Shown here: positions 8,657 through 16,713 of the stretch, piece after piece
Layout: every line of letters starts with the position of its first letter
How positions within the stretch are numbered: position 1 is the first letter of the stretch
Assembly (NCBI GenBank): GCA_947175035.1
Contig: CAMWLG010000018.1
Location: forward strand, 1 to 50,725
Length of the DNA: 50,725 nucleotides
Origin: an uncultured Lachnospiraceae bacterium
GTDB lineage: Bacteria > Bacillota > Clostridia > Lachnospirales > Lachnospiraceae
Reading direction: 5' to 3'
The notes under the pieces: generated by a model
Database searches by the model: none
What the model was told of the DNA's origin: nothing
What the model saw: only the letters and a program-made list of their open reading frames with translations
Program-made: the position numbers and the translations under genes

Positions 8657-9853
8657 TTAGAAATCCATATCGACTTGTTTTCTGTTATTGTATGCCTCCA
8701 AAATTCCCTGCATCTTTTCCGTGGTGGCGAGCACGTTGGAAAGAGAGACATCATGATTCATAAAGTCAATGATAGAGGTGATAAACTTGCTCATATCCGC
8801 CTCGATAAAATAGGGTCTGGAATAGAGCTCAGGAGGCAGATAGGTCAAATCCGTGGTGACAACCTTATCAAAATCACCCTGTTCATAAGCAGCGTCAAAT
8901 TTGGACAATCCATCGGTAAACAGACCAAAGGTACAGCAGATAAACACGCGGCGGGCATTCATCTTTTTGAGCTGTCTGGCGGTGTCCAGCATACTTCCGC
9001 CGGAAGAAATCATATCGTCAATGATAATGATGTCCTTGCCGTCGATATTGTCTCCCAGAAATTCATGGGCGACAATAGGGTTTTTCCCGTTTTCTATTCT
9101 TGAATAATCTCTGCGCTTATAGAACATTCCGGTGTCCACACCCAACACGGTCGCGAAATAAATCGCGCGATCCAACGCGCCCTCGTCAGGGCTGATGACC
9201 AGCAAATGATCCTTGTCGATCAGCAGATCGTCCTCTGCGTTCAGGAGAGCCTTGATAAACTGGTAGGGCGGTGTAAAATTGTCAAAGCCGTTCAGCGGCG
9301 TGGAGTTGGCGACCCTGGGGTCATGAGCGTCAAATGTGATGAAATTATCCACCCCCATATTGCTCAGTTCCTTTAAGGCATAGGCACAGTCCAAGGATTC
9401 GCGTCCGTTTCTCTTATGCTGACGCCCTTCATACAAAAAAGGCATGATCACATTGATACGGTGCGCCTTGCCGGTACAGGCGGCGATGACGCGCTTTAAA
9501 TCCTGATAATGGTCATCAGGGGACATATGGTTGATGTAGCCGTTCATCTCATAGGTGATGCTGTGATTACACACGTCAACCAACAGGAAGATATCCTTGC
9601 CTCGAATGGTCTCGCCAAATTCCGCCTTGGCTTCACCGCTGCCAAAACGGGGAATATGCAGATCTACAAGATAATTATTCTCAATATAACCGTGGAAGGC
9701 AGGATCGTTTTTTACTTTATCATTGTGGATACTTTTACGAAAATTCACCATATAGTGATTGATCCGCTGTCCCAGCGTGGCTGCGGAGGGCAGAGCGGCG
9801 ATTTTTAACGGAGCTACCGGCATTGCGTTTTCGAGTTCAAGTAAATTAGGCAT
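8657..9853 (-). CDS. prs: Ribose-phosphate pyrophosphokinase, long divergent form
   Basis: Makes PRPP from ribose 5-phosphate and ATP, the precursor for purines, pyrimidines, NAD, His and Trp. At 398 residues it is far longer than the common form of about 315. Recognisable parts: FDAHDPRVAN (about 175), VISPDEGALDRA, KRRDYSRIENGKNP (the flexible-loop region) and the PRPP-binding DIIIIDDMISSGGSMLDTAR (about 278-297), in which the usual Thr-Ala-Gly of the loop is Ser-Ser-Gly-Gly. The N-terminus and C-terminus carry extra segments. The minus-strand ATG at 9853 has GGAGG upstream. It diverges from the DUF512 gene, with overlapping promoters between them. Similar long forms are, from memory, usual in Lachnospiraceae. 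Confidence 0.9.
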   Translation of the reverse strand: MPNLLELENAMPVAPLKIAALPSAATLGQRINHYMVNFRKSIHNDKVKNDPAFHGYIENNYLVDLHIPRFGSGEAKAEFGETIRGKDIFLLVDVCNHSITYEMNGYINHMSPDDHYQDLKRVIAACTGKAHRINVIMPFLYEGRQHKRNGRESLDCAYALKELSNMGVDNFITFDAHDPRVANSTPLNGFDNFTPPYQFIKALLNAEDDLLIDKDHLLVISPDEGALDRAIYFATVLGVDTGMFYKRRDYSRIENGKNPIVAHEFLGDNIDGKDIIIIDDMISSGGSMLDTARQLKKMNARRVFICCTFGLFTDGLSKFDAAYEQGDFDKVVTTDLTYLPPELYSRPYFIEADMSKFITSIIDFMNHDVSLSNVLATTEKMQGILEAYNNRKQVDMDF

Positions 9854-9900
9854 ATTTTTCCTCCAGATGTATATGTGACAAGTTGATACCTGACACTTAA

Positions 9901-9946
9901 TTTATAACATTCTGGTAGTGACACGTCAAGAAATTTCTTGTATGAT
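9901..9946. promoter_or_regulatory. Overlapping divergent promoters with a 14-bp palindrome
   Basis: Minus strand toward prs: TTGACG (complement of 9924-9929), 17-base spacer, TATAAA (complement of 9901-9906), preceded by TG. Plus strand toward the DUF512 gene: GTGACA (9918-9923), 17-base spacer, TATGAT (9941-9946). The perfect palindrome CAAGAAATTTCTTG (9927-9940) fills most of the plus-strand spacer and overlaps the minus-strand -35, so one bound protein could block both promoters. Read by eye, not scored. Confidence 0.55.
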
Positions 9947-9980
9947 TAATAAGAGAACGATAGTTTGCGAGGAAGATAAG

Positions 9981-11336
9981 ATGAAAAGACAGCATATTGT
10001 GAAAGCGATAGCGGAGGGCAGCATTGCCCAGGAGATGGAGATTGTGGCGGGGGATAAACTTCTTGCCATCAATCATACAGAGATAGAGGATATTTTTGAC
10101 TATCAATTTCTGATTCAGGATAGCTATATTGAAGTGTTGGTGGAGAAGTCTGACGGGGAACAGTGGCTTTTGGAGATTGACAAGGACCCGGACGAGGACT
10201 TGGGCATCACCTTTGAAAATGGGCTGATGGACGAGTATAGGCACTGTCAGAATCATTGTATTTTCTGTTTTATAGATCAGATGCCAAAGGGAATGCGGGA
10301 GACATTATATTTTAAAGATGATGATTCCAGGCTTTCTTTTTTGCAGGGAAATTATGTGACGCTGACCAATATGTCGGATCATGATATAGACAGAATATGC
10401 AGATATCGCCTGTCCCCAATCAACATATCCTTTCAGACAATGAACCCGAAGCTTCGCTGTGAGATGTTGAATAATCGTTTTGCGGGGGAGGCGCTTGGCA
10501 AGGTGGACAAGCTGAACGAGGCGGATATCACCATGAACGGGCAGATTGTTCTCTGTAAGGGGGTAAATGACGGGGAGGAGCTTGACTTCAGTATCCGTGA
10601 GCTGATGAAATACATTCCCAATCTGGAGAGCGTGTCTGTGGTGCCGGTAGGGCTGTCCAAATACCGGGAGGGGTTGTATCCGCTGGAGCCATTTACCAGG
10701 GAGGATGCGAGGAAAGTGTTGGACACCATACATTCTTATCAAAGGGATTGTTATGAGAAGTATGGCATTCATTTTATCCATGCCAGTGATGAATGGTACA
10801 TTCTTGCGGGGGAGGAGCTGCCGGCGGAGGAGTGTTATGATGGGTATCCACAGTTGGAGAATGGCGTGGGGATGTTGCGACTTCTTCTGGATGAGTTTCA
10901 TGAAGCGTTGGATGGAATCGGACAGGACAAGAATGAGGTGGCAAAGTTGCCCGGGCATTCCAGGCAGGTGGTGCTCTCCATGGCGACAGGGAAGCTGGCT
11001 TATCCCTATATCCGACAGATGTGTCAGGAAATGGTGGGGCGGTATCCGTGGATGGACTTGCGGGTATATGACATTCAAAATGATTTCTTCGGAGAAATGA
11101 TCACCGTGTCCGGTTTGCTCACGGGGCAGGATATCCAGGCACAGCTTCAGGGGAAAATGCTTGGGGCAGGGCTGCTCTTGCCCCAGAATATGCTCCGAAG
11201 CGGTGAGATGGTCTTTCTGGATGATGTGACGGTGGCAGATTTGGAAGAAACTTTACAAGTTCCGATTTATATTGTAAAATCAAATGGAAATGATTTTGTG
11301 GAGACGGTTTTCAGGGCCGCACAGGCGGCAAGATAA
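9981..11336 (+). CDS. DUF512 radical SAM family protein with N-terminal PDZ domain
   Basis: A 451-residue protein. An N-terminal PDZ-like segment (about 1-65, HIVKAIAEGSIAQEMEI) is followed by a radical-SAM-type cluster motif, CQNHCIFCF (Cys-x3-Cys-x2-Cys, about residues 78-85), a TIM-barrel-like middle (FLQGNYVTLTNM, PINISFQTMNP) and the C-terminal DUF512 region with RQVVLSMATGKLAYP and DFFGEMITVSGLLTGQD. The family is widespread in Clostridia and its reaction is unknown. ATG 9981 is preceded by GAGGA at seven bases. Its stop TAA shares one base with the first ATG of the frame leading to der, so translation is probably coupled. The order DUF512-der-plsY-gpsA is, from memory, common in Clostridia. 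Confidence 0.9.
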   Translation: MKRQHIVKAIAEGSIAQEMEIVAGDKLLAINHTEIEDIFDYQFLIQDSYIEVLVEKSDGEQWLLEIDKDPDEDLGITFENGLMDEYRHCQNHCIFCFIDQMPKGMRETLYFKDDDSRLSFLQGNYVTLTNMSDHDIDRICRYRLSPINISFQTMNPKLRCEMLNNRFAGEALGKVDKLNEADITMNGQIVLCKGVNDGEELDFSIRELMKYIPNLESVSVVPVGLSKYREGLYPLEPFTREDARKVLDTIHSYQRDCYEKYGIHFIHASDEWYILAGEELPAEECYDGYPQLENGVGMLRLLLDEFHEALDGIGQDKNEVAKLPGHSRQVVLSMATGKLAYPYIRQMCQEMVGRYPWMDLRVYDIQNDFFGEMITVSGLLTGQDIQAQLQGKMLGAGLLLPQNMLRSGEMVFLDDVTVADLEETLQVPIYIVKSNGNDFVETVFRAAQAAR

Positions 11337-11374
11337 TGGTCATGGCGAAAAAAGCCATGGTGGAGGGAATGACC

Positions 11375-12712
11375 ATGACAGAGAGAACGATCAAGCCGAT
11401 TGTTGCGGTGGTGGGTCGCCCCAATGTGGGCAAATCCACTTTATTTAACGCGCTGGCGGGTGAAAATATATCAATTGTCAAGGATACCCCTGGTATCACA
11501 AGAGACAGAATTTATGCGGATGTGAGCTGGCTGGATAAGAACTTCACACTGATTGATACCGGCGGTATTGAGCCGGATTCCAGGGATGTGATTTTGTCAC
11601 AGATGCGGGAGCAGGCACAGATTGCCATGGAAACCGCGGATGTCATCATTTTCCTGGTGGATGTCAGACAGGGGCTGCAGGACGCGGATTCGAAGGTGGC
11701 GGATATGCTGCGCCGTTCCCACAAGCCGATTGTGCTGGTGGTGAACAAGGTGGATAACTTCGAGAAATTCATGGCGGATGTCTATGAATTCTATAATTTG
11801 GGCATTGGTGAACCCCATCCCATATCGGCGGCAAACCGCATGGGATTAGGTGATATGTTGGAAGAAGTGGTGTCCTATTTCAAGGAGAGCGCCGCAGAGG
11901 AAGAGGAGGATGAGCGCCCCAGGGTAGCCATCGTGGGAAAGCCCAATGTGGGCAAATCTTCTCTGATCAACAAACTCCTGGGTGAGGACAGGCTGATTGT
12001 CTCGGATATCGCGGGAACCACGAGGGACGCGGTGGATACGGAGATTACCTACAATGACAAGGAATACGTGTTTATAGATACCGCGGGTTTGCGCCGCAAG
12101 AACAAGATTAAAGAAGAATTGGAGCGGTACATGATCATCCGCACGGTGAGTGCCGTGGAGAGAGCGGAAATCGTGGTGCTTGTGATTGACGCCGTGGAGG
12201 GGGTCACGGAGCAGGACGCCAAGATTGCCGGAATTGCCCACGACAGAGGTAAGGCGGTGATTATTGCCGTAAATAAATGGGATGCGCTGGAGAAGGATGA
12301 CAAGACAATTTACCGCTTTACGGAGAAGGTGCGCAACACCTTGTCCTATATGCCCTATGCGGAAATTATATTTGTGTCTGCCAAGACGGGACAGCGTCTG
12401 CCCAAACTTTTTGAGACCATAGATATGGTCAGCGAGAATCATGCCATGCGTGTGTCAACGGGCGTGTTGAATGAAATCATGGCGGAGGCGGTGGCGATGC
12501 AGCAGCCCCCGTCCGACAAGGGGAAACGATTGCGCCTTTACTATATCACGCAGGTCTCCGTGAAACCGCCGACTTTTGTGATTTTTGTGAATGACAAGGA
12601 TTTGATGCATTTTTCTTATACCAGATACATTGAGAATCAGATTCGGAATACCTTTGGGTTTATGGGAACACCTCTGCGTTTTATCATCAGGGAGCGCAAG
12701 GAGAGCAAATAG
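11375..12712 (+). CDS. der: Ribosome-associated GTPase Der (EngA)
   Basis: Essential GTPase for maturation of the 50S ribosomal subunit, with two tandem G domains and a C-terminal KH-like domain; 445 residues, as usual. Domain 1 has GRPNVGKST (about 13), DTPGITRDR, DTGG and NKVD; domain 2 has GKPNVGKSS (about 190), DIAGTTRDAVDTE, DTAGLRRK and NKWD. The KH-like end (about 355-445) includes RLRLYYITQVSVKPPTFVIF. The frame is open back to ATG 11336, but GGAGGG (11362-11367) sits seven bases before ATG 11375, the start that matches family members. Confidence 0.97.
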   Translation: MTERTIKPIVAVVGRPNVGKSTLFNALAGENISIVKDTPGITRDRIYADVSWLDKNFTLIDTGGIEPDSRDVILSQMREQAQIAMETADVIIFLVDVRQGLQDADSKVADMLRRSHKPIVLVVNKVDNFEKFMADVYEFYNLGIGEPHPISAANRMGLGDMLEEVVSYFKESAAEEEEDERPRVAIVGKPNVGKSSLINKLLGEDRLIVSDIAGTTRDAVDTEITYNDKEYVFIDTAGLRRKNKIKEELERYMIIRTVSAVERAEIVVLVIDAVEGVTEQDAKIAGIAHDRGKAVIIAVNKWDALEKDDKTIYRFTEKVRNTLSYMPYAEIIFVSAKTGQRLPKLFETIDMVSENHAMRVSTGVLNEIMAEAVAMQQPPSDKGKRLRLYYITQVSVKPPTFVIFVNDKDLMHFSYTRYIENQIRNTFGFMGTPLRFIIRERKESK

Positions 12713-12736
12713 TATAGGAGCAAGGAGTGGGTTAGC

Positions 12737-13405
12737 ATGGAGCGAGTGATATGTTTGGCAATCGGCTATGTGTTTGGATTGTTCCAGACGGCATATTTTT
12801 ATGGAAAGGCGCATGGGATTGACATTCGTGAGCATGGAAGCGGCAACGCGGGCACGACCAACGCCCTGCGGGTGCTGGGAAAGAAAGCGGGGGCCATCGT
12901 CCTTCTGGGGGACTGCGCAAAGTGTATTCTGGCTGTGTGTGTCACTCGGCTGATTTTTGGGGTCAGCCATCCAGACACCATCTATCTGCTGTGTGTCTAT
13001 GCGGCGGCAGGGGCTATTTTGGGGCATAATTTTCCTTTCTATATGGGCTTTAAGGGAGGAAAAGGCATTGCTGCCACAGCGGGGTTGATTCTCTCGCTGC
13101 ATCCCTATTTTATTCCCATGGGTGTGATCGTGTTCTTTGGCATCTTTTTTACCACACACTATGTGTCGCTGGGGTCGCTGTTGGTATATGTGGGTTTTAT
13201 GATTGAGATGGTGATTTGCGGACAGCTTGGCGTGTTTGCCGGGGCGAGCCAGGCGACGTTATATGAAATGTATGTGGTATCATTTTGTCTGGCGGCTATG
13301 GCGTTCTGGAAACATCGTGAGAATATAAAACATTTGATTCACGGCGAGGAAAGAAAGACCTACCTCACCAAGAAAAACAAACTGGATGTGGAGCATAATG
13401 AATAA
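12737..13405 (+). CDS. plsY: Acyl-phosphate:glycerol-3-phosphate acyltransferase PlsY
   Basis: Integral membrane enzyme that transfers an acyl group from acyl phosphate to glycerol 3-phosphate, the first step of phospholipid synthesis. At 222 residues it has five or so hydrophobic segments and the three PlsY motifs: HGSGNAGTTNALRVLG (about 33-48), GHNFPFYMGFKGGKGIAATAG (starting near 97) and the later loop before MAFWKHRENIKHLIHGEE. It starts 24 bases after der with AAGGAG. The C-terminal 15 residues are charged and variable. It is followed by gpsA, which makes its substrate glycerol 3-phosphate. Confidence 0.95.
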   Translation: MERVICLAIGYVFGLFQTAYFYGKAHGIDIREHGSGNAGTTNALRVLGKKAGAIVLLGDCAKCILAVCVTRLIFGVSHPDTIYLLCVYAAAGAILGHNFPFYMGFKGGKGIAATAGLILSLHPYFIPMGVIVFFGIFFTTHYVSLGSLLVYVGFMIEMVICGQLGVFAGASQATLYEMYVVSFCLAAMAFWKHRENIKHLIHGEERKTYLTKKNKLDVEHNE

Positions 13406-13423
13406 AGGAGGAATTGAGGGAGC

Positions 13424-14440
13424 ATGGCAAAGATAAGTATTTTAGGGGGCGGAAGCTGGGGCATTGCCCTCGCTGTATTGTTACATAAGAACGGGCATGA
13501 GATCACGGTGTGGTCTGCTGTGGAGCCAGAGTATGAAATGCTCAAAGAAAATCATGAGCACAAGATGCTCCCCGGTGTCAAGCTTGCGGAGGATATGACA
13601 TTTACCATGGATGAGGCGGAGGCGGTCAAAGACAGGGATTTGTTGGTTATGGCCGTGGCGAGTTCTTATACAAGGGCGACGGCGGCGCGCTTTCGCGATG
13701 TTGTGGCACCCGGGCAAAAAATCGTGAATGTGGCAAAGGGGATTGAGGAGCACACGGTGATGACTCTCTCCGAGATTATCGAGCAGGAGATTCCACAGGC
13801 TGACGTGGCAGTGCTGTCGGGCCCTTCCCATGCGGAGGAAGTGGGCAGAGGACTTCCGACCTCCGTGGTGGTGGGAGCGAAGAGCAGAGCTACCGCTGAA
13901 TATATCCAGAATTTATTTATGAGCGAGGTGTTTCGCGTGTATACCAGTCCCGATGTGCTGGGGATAGAGCTGGGAGGCGCCTTAAAGAATGTGGTTGCAC
14001 TTGCTGCGGGCATTGCGGATGGCTTGGGCTATGGTGACAACACCAAGGCTGCGTTGATTACCAGGGGCATCACGGAGATTGCCCGACTTGGCACTGCCAT
14101 GGGCGGCAGATTCGAGACCTTCTGCGGACTCACCGGTATCGGGGATTTGATTGTGACTTGTGCGTCTATGCATTCCAGAAACCGCCGCGCGGGTATCCTG
14201 ATCGGGCAGGGTAAGACTATGCAGGAGGCAATGGACGAGGTACAGATGGTGGTGGAGGGTGTGTATTCCGCCAAGGCCGCCATGGAGCTCGCAAGAAAAT
14301 ATGACGTGCAGCTCCCCATTATCGAGCAGGTGAATGAGGTGCTGTTTGAGGGTAAGAGCGCAGCTGTGGCTGTGAAAGAGTTGATGCTGCGGGATAAAAA
14401 GATAGAGATTGAGGATGATTTGTGGCAGAATCAAATATAA
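13424..14440 (+). CDS. gpsA: Glycerol-3-phosphate dehydrogenase [NAD(P)+]
   Basis: Cytosolic enzyme reducing dihydroxyacetone phosphate to sn-glycerol 3-phosphate for phospholipid synthesis; 338 residues, as usual. The Rossmann motif is ILGGGSWGIALA (about 5-16). Further motifs are VNVAKGIE, LSGPSHAEEVGRGLPTS, ELGGALKNVVALAAGIADGL with the catalytic Lys, and GLTGIGDLIVTCAS. It has a strong ribosome site (AGGAGG then GAGGGAG) and lies 18 bases after plsY, so substrate supply and use are coupled. Confidence 0.97.
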   Translation: MAKISILGGGSWGIALAVLLHKNGHEITVWSAVEPEYEMLKENHEHKMLPGVKLAEDMTFTMDEAEAVKDRDLLVMAVASSYTRATAARFRDVVAPGQKIVNVAKGIEEHTVMTLSEIIEQEIPQADVAVLSGPSHAEEVGRGLPTSVVVGAKSRATAEYIQNLFMSEVFRVYTSPDVLGIELGGALKNVVALAAGIADGLGYGDNTKAALITRGITEIARLGTAMGGRFETFCGLTGIGDLIVTCASMHSRNRRAGILIGQGKTMQEAMDEVQMVVEGVYSAKAAMELARKYDVQLPIIEQVNEVLFEGKSAAVAVKELMLRDKKIEIEDDLWQNQI

Positions 14441-14476
14441 TGTTAATATATTTTATGAGAAAGGTTGTGAGGGGTT

Positions 14477-14884
14477 ATGAAAAAGTTAAATAATCAGGGA
14501 TTTTCTCTTGTGGAGCTGATTATCGTGATTGCAATTTTGGCGGTGCTGATGGGGATTCTTGCGCCACAGCTCGTGAAATATGTGGAGCAGTCACGCAGAC
14601 AGAGGGATGAATCCGCACTGGACGAGATTAAAAATTCGACACAGTTGGCACTGAGTGAGGAGGAAGTATATAGCGATCCACTGACAGACGGCGCCAGTGT
14701 GGTGATCTCCGACGGCGCAATGGTAACCTCCACCTCGCCTTCCCTTCAGAATGAGATACAAAAGACCGTGACGGAGAAGATTTCCTTTAGCTCGAAATAT
14801 TATCAGGAGCGGGGCGGTGAATCCATCACGGTGACTTATGTGGTTCCCTTTGAGACGTATGTACTTGACCCCTCTTGGGATTAG
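14477..14884 (+). CDS. Orphan type IV pilin-like protein
   Basis: A 135-residue protein with a prepilin cleavage/methylation signal: a short leader MKKLNNQG, then FSLVELIIVIAILAVLMGIL, with Phe as the first mature residue and the Glu at position +5. The hydrophobic helix continues into the charged VEQSRRQRDESALDEI. The remaining globular part is short, with no cysteines. No prepilin peptidase, secretion ATPase or platform protein is nearby, so assembly must rely on genes elsewhere or it may be a lone pseudopilin. It sits 36 bases after gpsA and ends six bases before the convergent metF stop. Confidence 0.88.
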   Translation: MKKLNNQGFSLVELIIVIAILAVLMGILAPQLVKYVEQSRRQRDESALDEIKNSTQLALSEEEVYSDPLTDGASVVISDGAMVTSTSPSLQNEIQKTVTEKISFSSKYYQERGGESITVTYVVPFETYVLDPSWD

Positions 14885-14890
14885 AACCCC

Positions 14891-15742
14891 TTATTGTATG
14901 GCATCCACAATCTCAGCAGTGGTCTTAGGCTTGTTCATGGAATAGATATGGATGCCATCCACACCGATTTGCTTCAAGTCCAGAATCTGACGTATGCAGT
15001 AATCGATTCCTGCCTTGTGCATATCTCCCGCATCATCGCCGTATTTGGCGATAATGTCAGCCAATGCCTTGGGAACACTGGAGCCTGAGAGGGAGATGGT
15101 GGTGCCAATCTGATTTACCGTAGTGATGGGCATGATTCCCGCATGGATGGGCAGAGTAATCCCTTTTTGCAGCGCGCGGTCACGGAAGGTATAGAAGAAG
15201 TCGTTGTCAAAAAACATCTGTGTGATAAAAAATTCCGCACCGGCGTCCTGTTTGCGCTTCAAATACTGTAAATCAGCCTCCAAACTGAAGGATTCCGGAT
15301 GCTTCTCCGGATAGCAGGCTCCGGCAATCTGTAAATCCGTATGTTCTTTCAGGAAGGCGATCATGTCACAGGCATGGGCGAAGTCTCTGGACTCGTACTG
15401 TTCGTCGGTCATATCTTTGGGGCGATCCCCACGCAATGCCAACACCTTTGAGATATTAGCTTCCTTCATCGCTTCATAGTTCTTGAGCAAATCCTCTTTC
15501 TTGCTGCCGACACAGGTCATGTGGGCGAGGGCGGGGATGTGCAGGTCGTTCTGTATGTAGGAGGCGATATCGATGGTTTTCTTGGAGCGGCTGCCGCCCG
15601 CGCCATAAGTCACACTGATGAAGGCGGGATTCAGCGCGCTGAGCTTATTCAGAACCTCTTTGGCGGAGTCGAATTCATCATCTTTCTTTGGGGGAAAAAC
15701 CTCGAAGGAGAGCGTCTGGTGGTAATGAGTGGTGTTTGGCAT
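14891..15742 (-). CDS. metF: Methylenetetrahydrofolate reductase (NAD(P)H or ferredoxin type)
   Basis: FAD-dependent TIM-barrel enzyme reducing 5,10-methylene-THF to 5-methyl-THF, for methionine synthesis or one-carbon metabolism; 283 residues, typical of bacterial MetF. Motifs: LSFEVFPPKKDDEF with the catalytic Glu, ISVTYGAGGS, HMTCVGS, VLALRGDRP and FITQMFFDN. The ATG at 15742 has GAGG nine bases upstream on the minus strand; the frame stays open farther upstream but runs over the promoter and the divergent gene. It faces the CooC-like gene across about 165 bases. No metV-like partner is adjacent. Confidence 0.95.
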   Translation of the reverse strand: MPNTTHYHQTLSFEVFPPKKDDEFDSAKEVLNKLSALNPAFISVTYGAGGSRSKKTIDIASYIQNDLHIPALAHMTCVGSKKEDLLKNYEAMKEANISKVLALRGDRPKDMTDEQYESRDFAHACDMIAFLKEHTDLQIAGACYPEKHPESFSLEADLQYLKRKQDAGAEFFITQMFFDNDFFYTFRDRALQKGITLPIHAGIMPITTVNQIGTTISLSGSSVPKALADIIAKYGDDAGDMHKAGIDYCIRQILDLKQIGVDGIHIYSMNKPKTTAEIVDAIQ

Positions 15743-15773
15743 ATGCTTGTACCTCGTCTTTGTTATTTGCCTC

Positions 15774-15802
15774 ATTTTATCATCCTGTATCTGATTTTTC
15801 AA
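15774..15802 (-). promoter_or_regulatory. Putative metF promoter
   Basis: On the minus strand: TTGAAA (complement of 15797-15802), 17-base spacer, TAAAAT (complement of 15774-15779) with TG-A before it (extended -10). It ends about 30 bases before the metF ATG. Confidence 0.6.
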
Positions 15803-15840
15803 GTATTGCAAAAACCCACAATCACATAAATTAAAAAAGA

Positions 15841-15869
15841 GTGCAAAATATGGACAAATCATGTATAAT
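15841..15869 (+). promoter_or_regulatory. Putative promoter of the CooC/dehydratase-like cluster
   Basis: A consensus TATAAT (15864-15869) lies 38 bases before the CooC-like ATG. The -35 position holds only GTGCAA, so a regulator may help, or the promoter is weak. Confidence 0.4.
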
Positions 15870-15907
15870 GAAAGGTAATATTTGGTTTTGTTGAAAGGCG
15901 GAAAATT

Positions 15908-16660
15908 ATGGGCATCATAGCACTCACAGGAAAAGGCGGTGTGGGAAAGACTTCTCTGGCGGCGGTGATTGTCAAGCTGTTGGTGGAGGCATATCCGGAC
16001 AAGAAAATACTTGCCATTGACGCAGACCCGGCGGTGGGACTTGCCACGGCGCTGGGGGTTGAGGTCTCCATGACGATTGACGATATCCGCAAGACGGTGA
16101 TTTCCACCGTGGAGAACGGGGACACCAAGTCGGTGGCGGAGCTTCTGGGGGAGGCAAAATACATGATCACGGACGCCATGGCAGAGAAGAACGGTTTTGC
16201 TTTTATTGCTATCGGGAGACCGGAGGGAGCGGGATGCTATTGTAAGATCAATTCTTATCTGAAAGAGGTGATCCGGATGGTGTCCGACAGCTTTGATTAT
16301 GTGGTGATTGACGGGGAAGCAGGCATAGAGCAGGTGAACCGGCGGGTGATGGAGAAGGTGACGCATCTTTTGCTGGTGACGGACACCAGCAAGAAGGGGA
16401 CTCAAGTCGTTCAAACCATATATCGGGTGGCAGAGGAGCTTGTGATGTATGAGAAAGCAGGGGTGATTGTCAATCGTGTGACGGATGAGTCTGTGAAGGA
16501 TTACATCGACATGGGGGAACTGCCTGTCCTTAGCTTTATTCCGGCGGACAGTAATCTCACCGCCTTTGACCTGACGGGCAGGGATGTGTTTGACATACCG
16601 GGAAATTCTCCGATTGTGGAGGGAGCCAGGCAGGCACTTAAGGAGATCGGGGTCATTTAA
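15908..16660 (+). CDS. CooC/AcsF-type nickel-insertion P-loop ATPase
   Basis: A 250-residue MinD/NifH-class ATPase with the deviant Walker A GKGGVGKTS (residues 8-16) and the switch DADPAVGLA (about 38-46). The segment GRPEGAGCYCKIN holds Cys110 and Cys112, the CxC pair that in CooC dimers binds nickel for insertion into CO dehydrogenase or acetyl-CoA synthase. YVVIDGEAGIEQ is the second switch. No CO dehydrogenase is in the window; instead the gene leads a series of dehydratase-like and acetyl-CoA-synthase-like genes, so its client may be one of these. The ATG has AAAGGCGG upstream. Alternative: an ATPase delivering electrons like NifH, but NifH-type cysteines are not seen. Confidence 0.85.
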   Translation: MGIIALTGKGGVGKTSLAAVIVKLLVEAYPDKKILAIDADPAVGLATALGVEVSMTIDDIRKTVISTVENGDTKSVAELLGEAKYMITDAMAEKNGFAFIAIGRPEGAGCYCKINSYLKEVIRMVSDSFDYVVIDGEAGIEQVNRRVMEKVTHLLLVTDTSKKGTQVVQTIYRVAEELVMYEKAGVIVNRVTDESVKDYIDMGELPVLSFIPADSNLTAFDLTGRDVFDIPGNSPIVEGARQALKEIGVI

Positions 16661-16713
16661 GGGGAATTGGTTCCACTCAAAATGACAATACAGATACAGG
16701 AACAGGAGCGAAC

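Noticed and set aside
15743..16414. A long upstream extension of the metF frame
   Set aside because: It runs antisense over the metF promoter and the CooC-like gene; the 15742 start has a ribosome site and matches MetF family N-termini.
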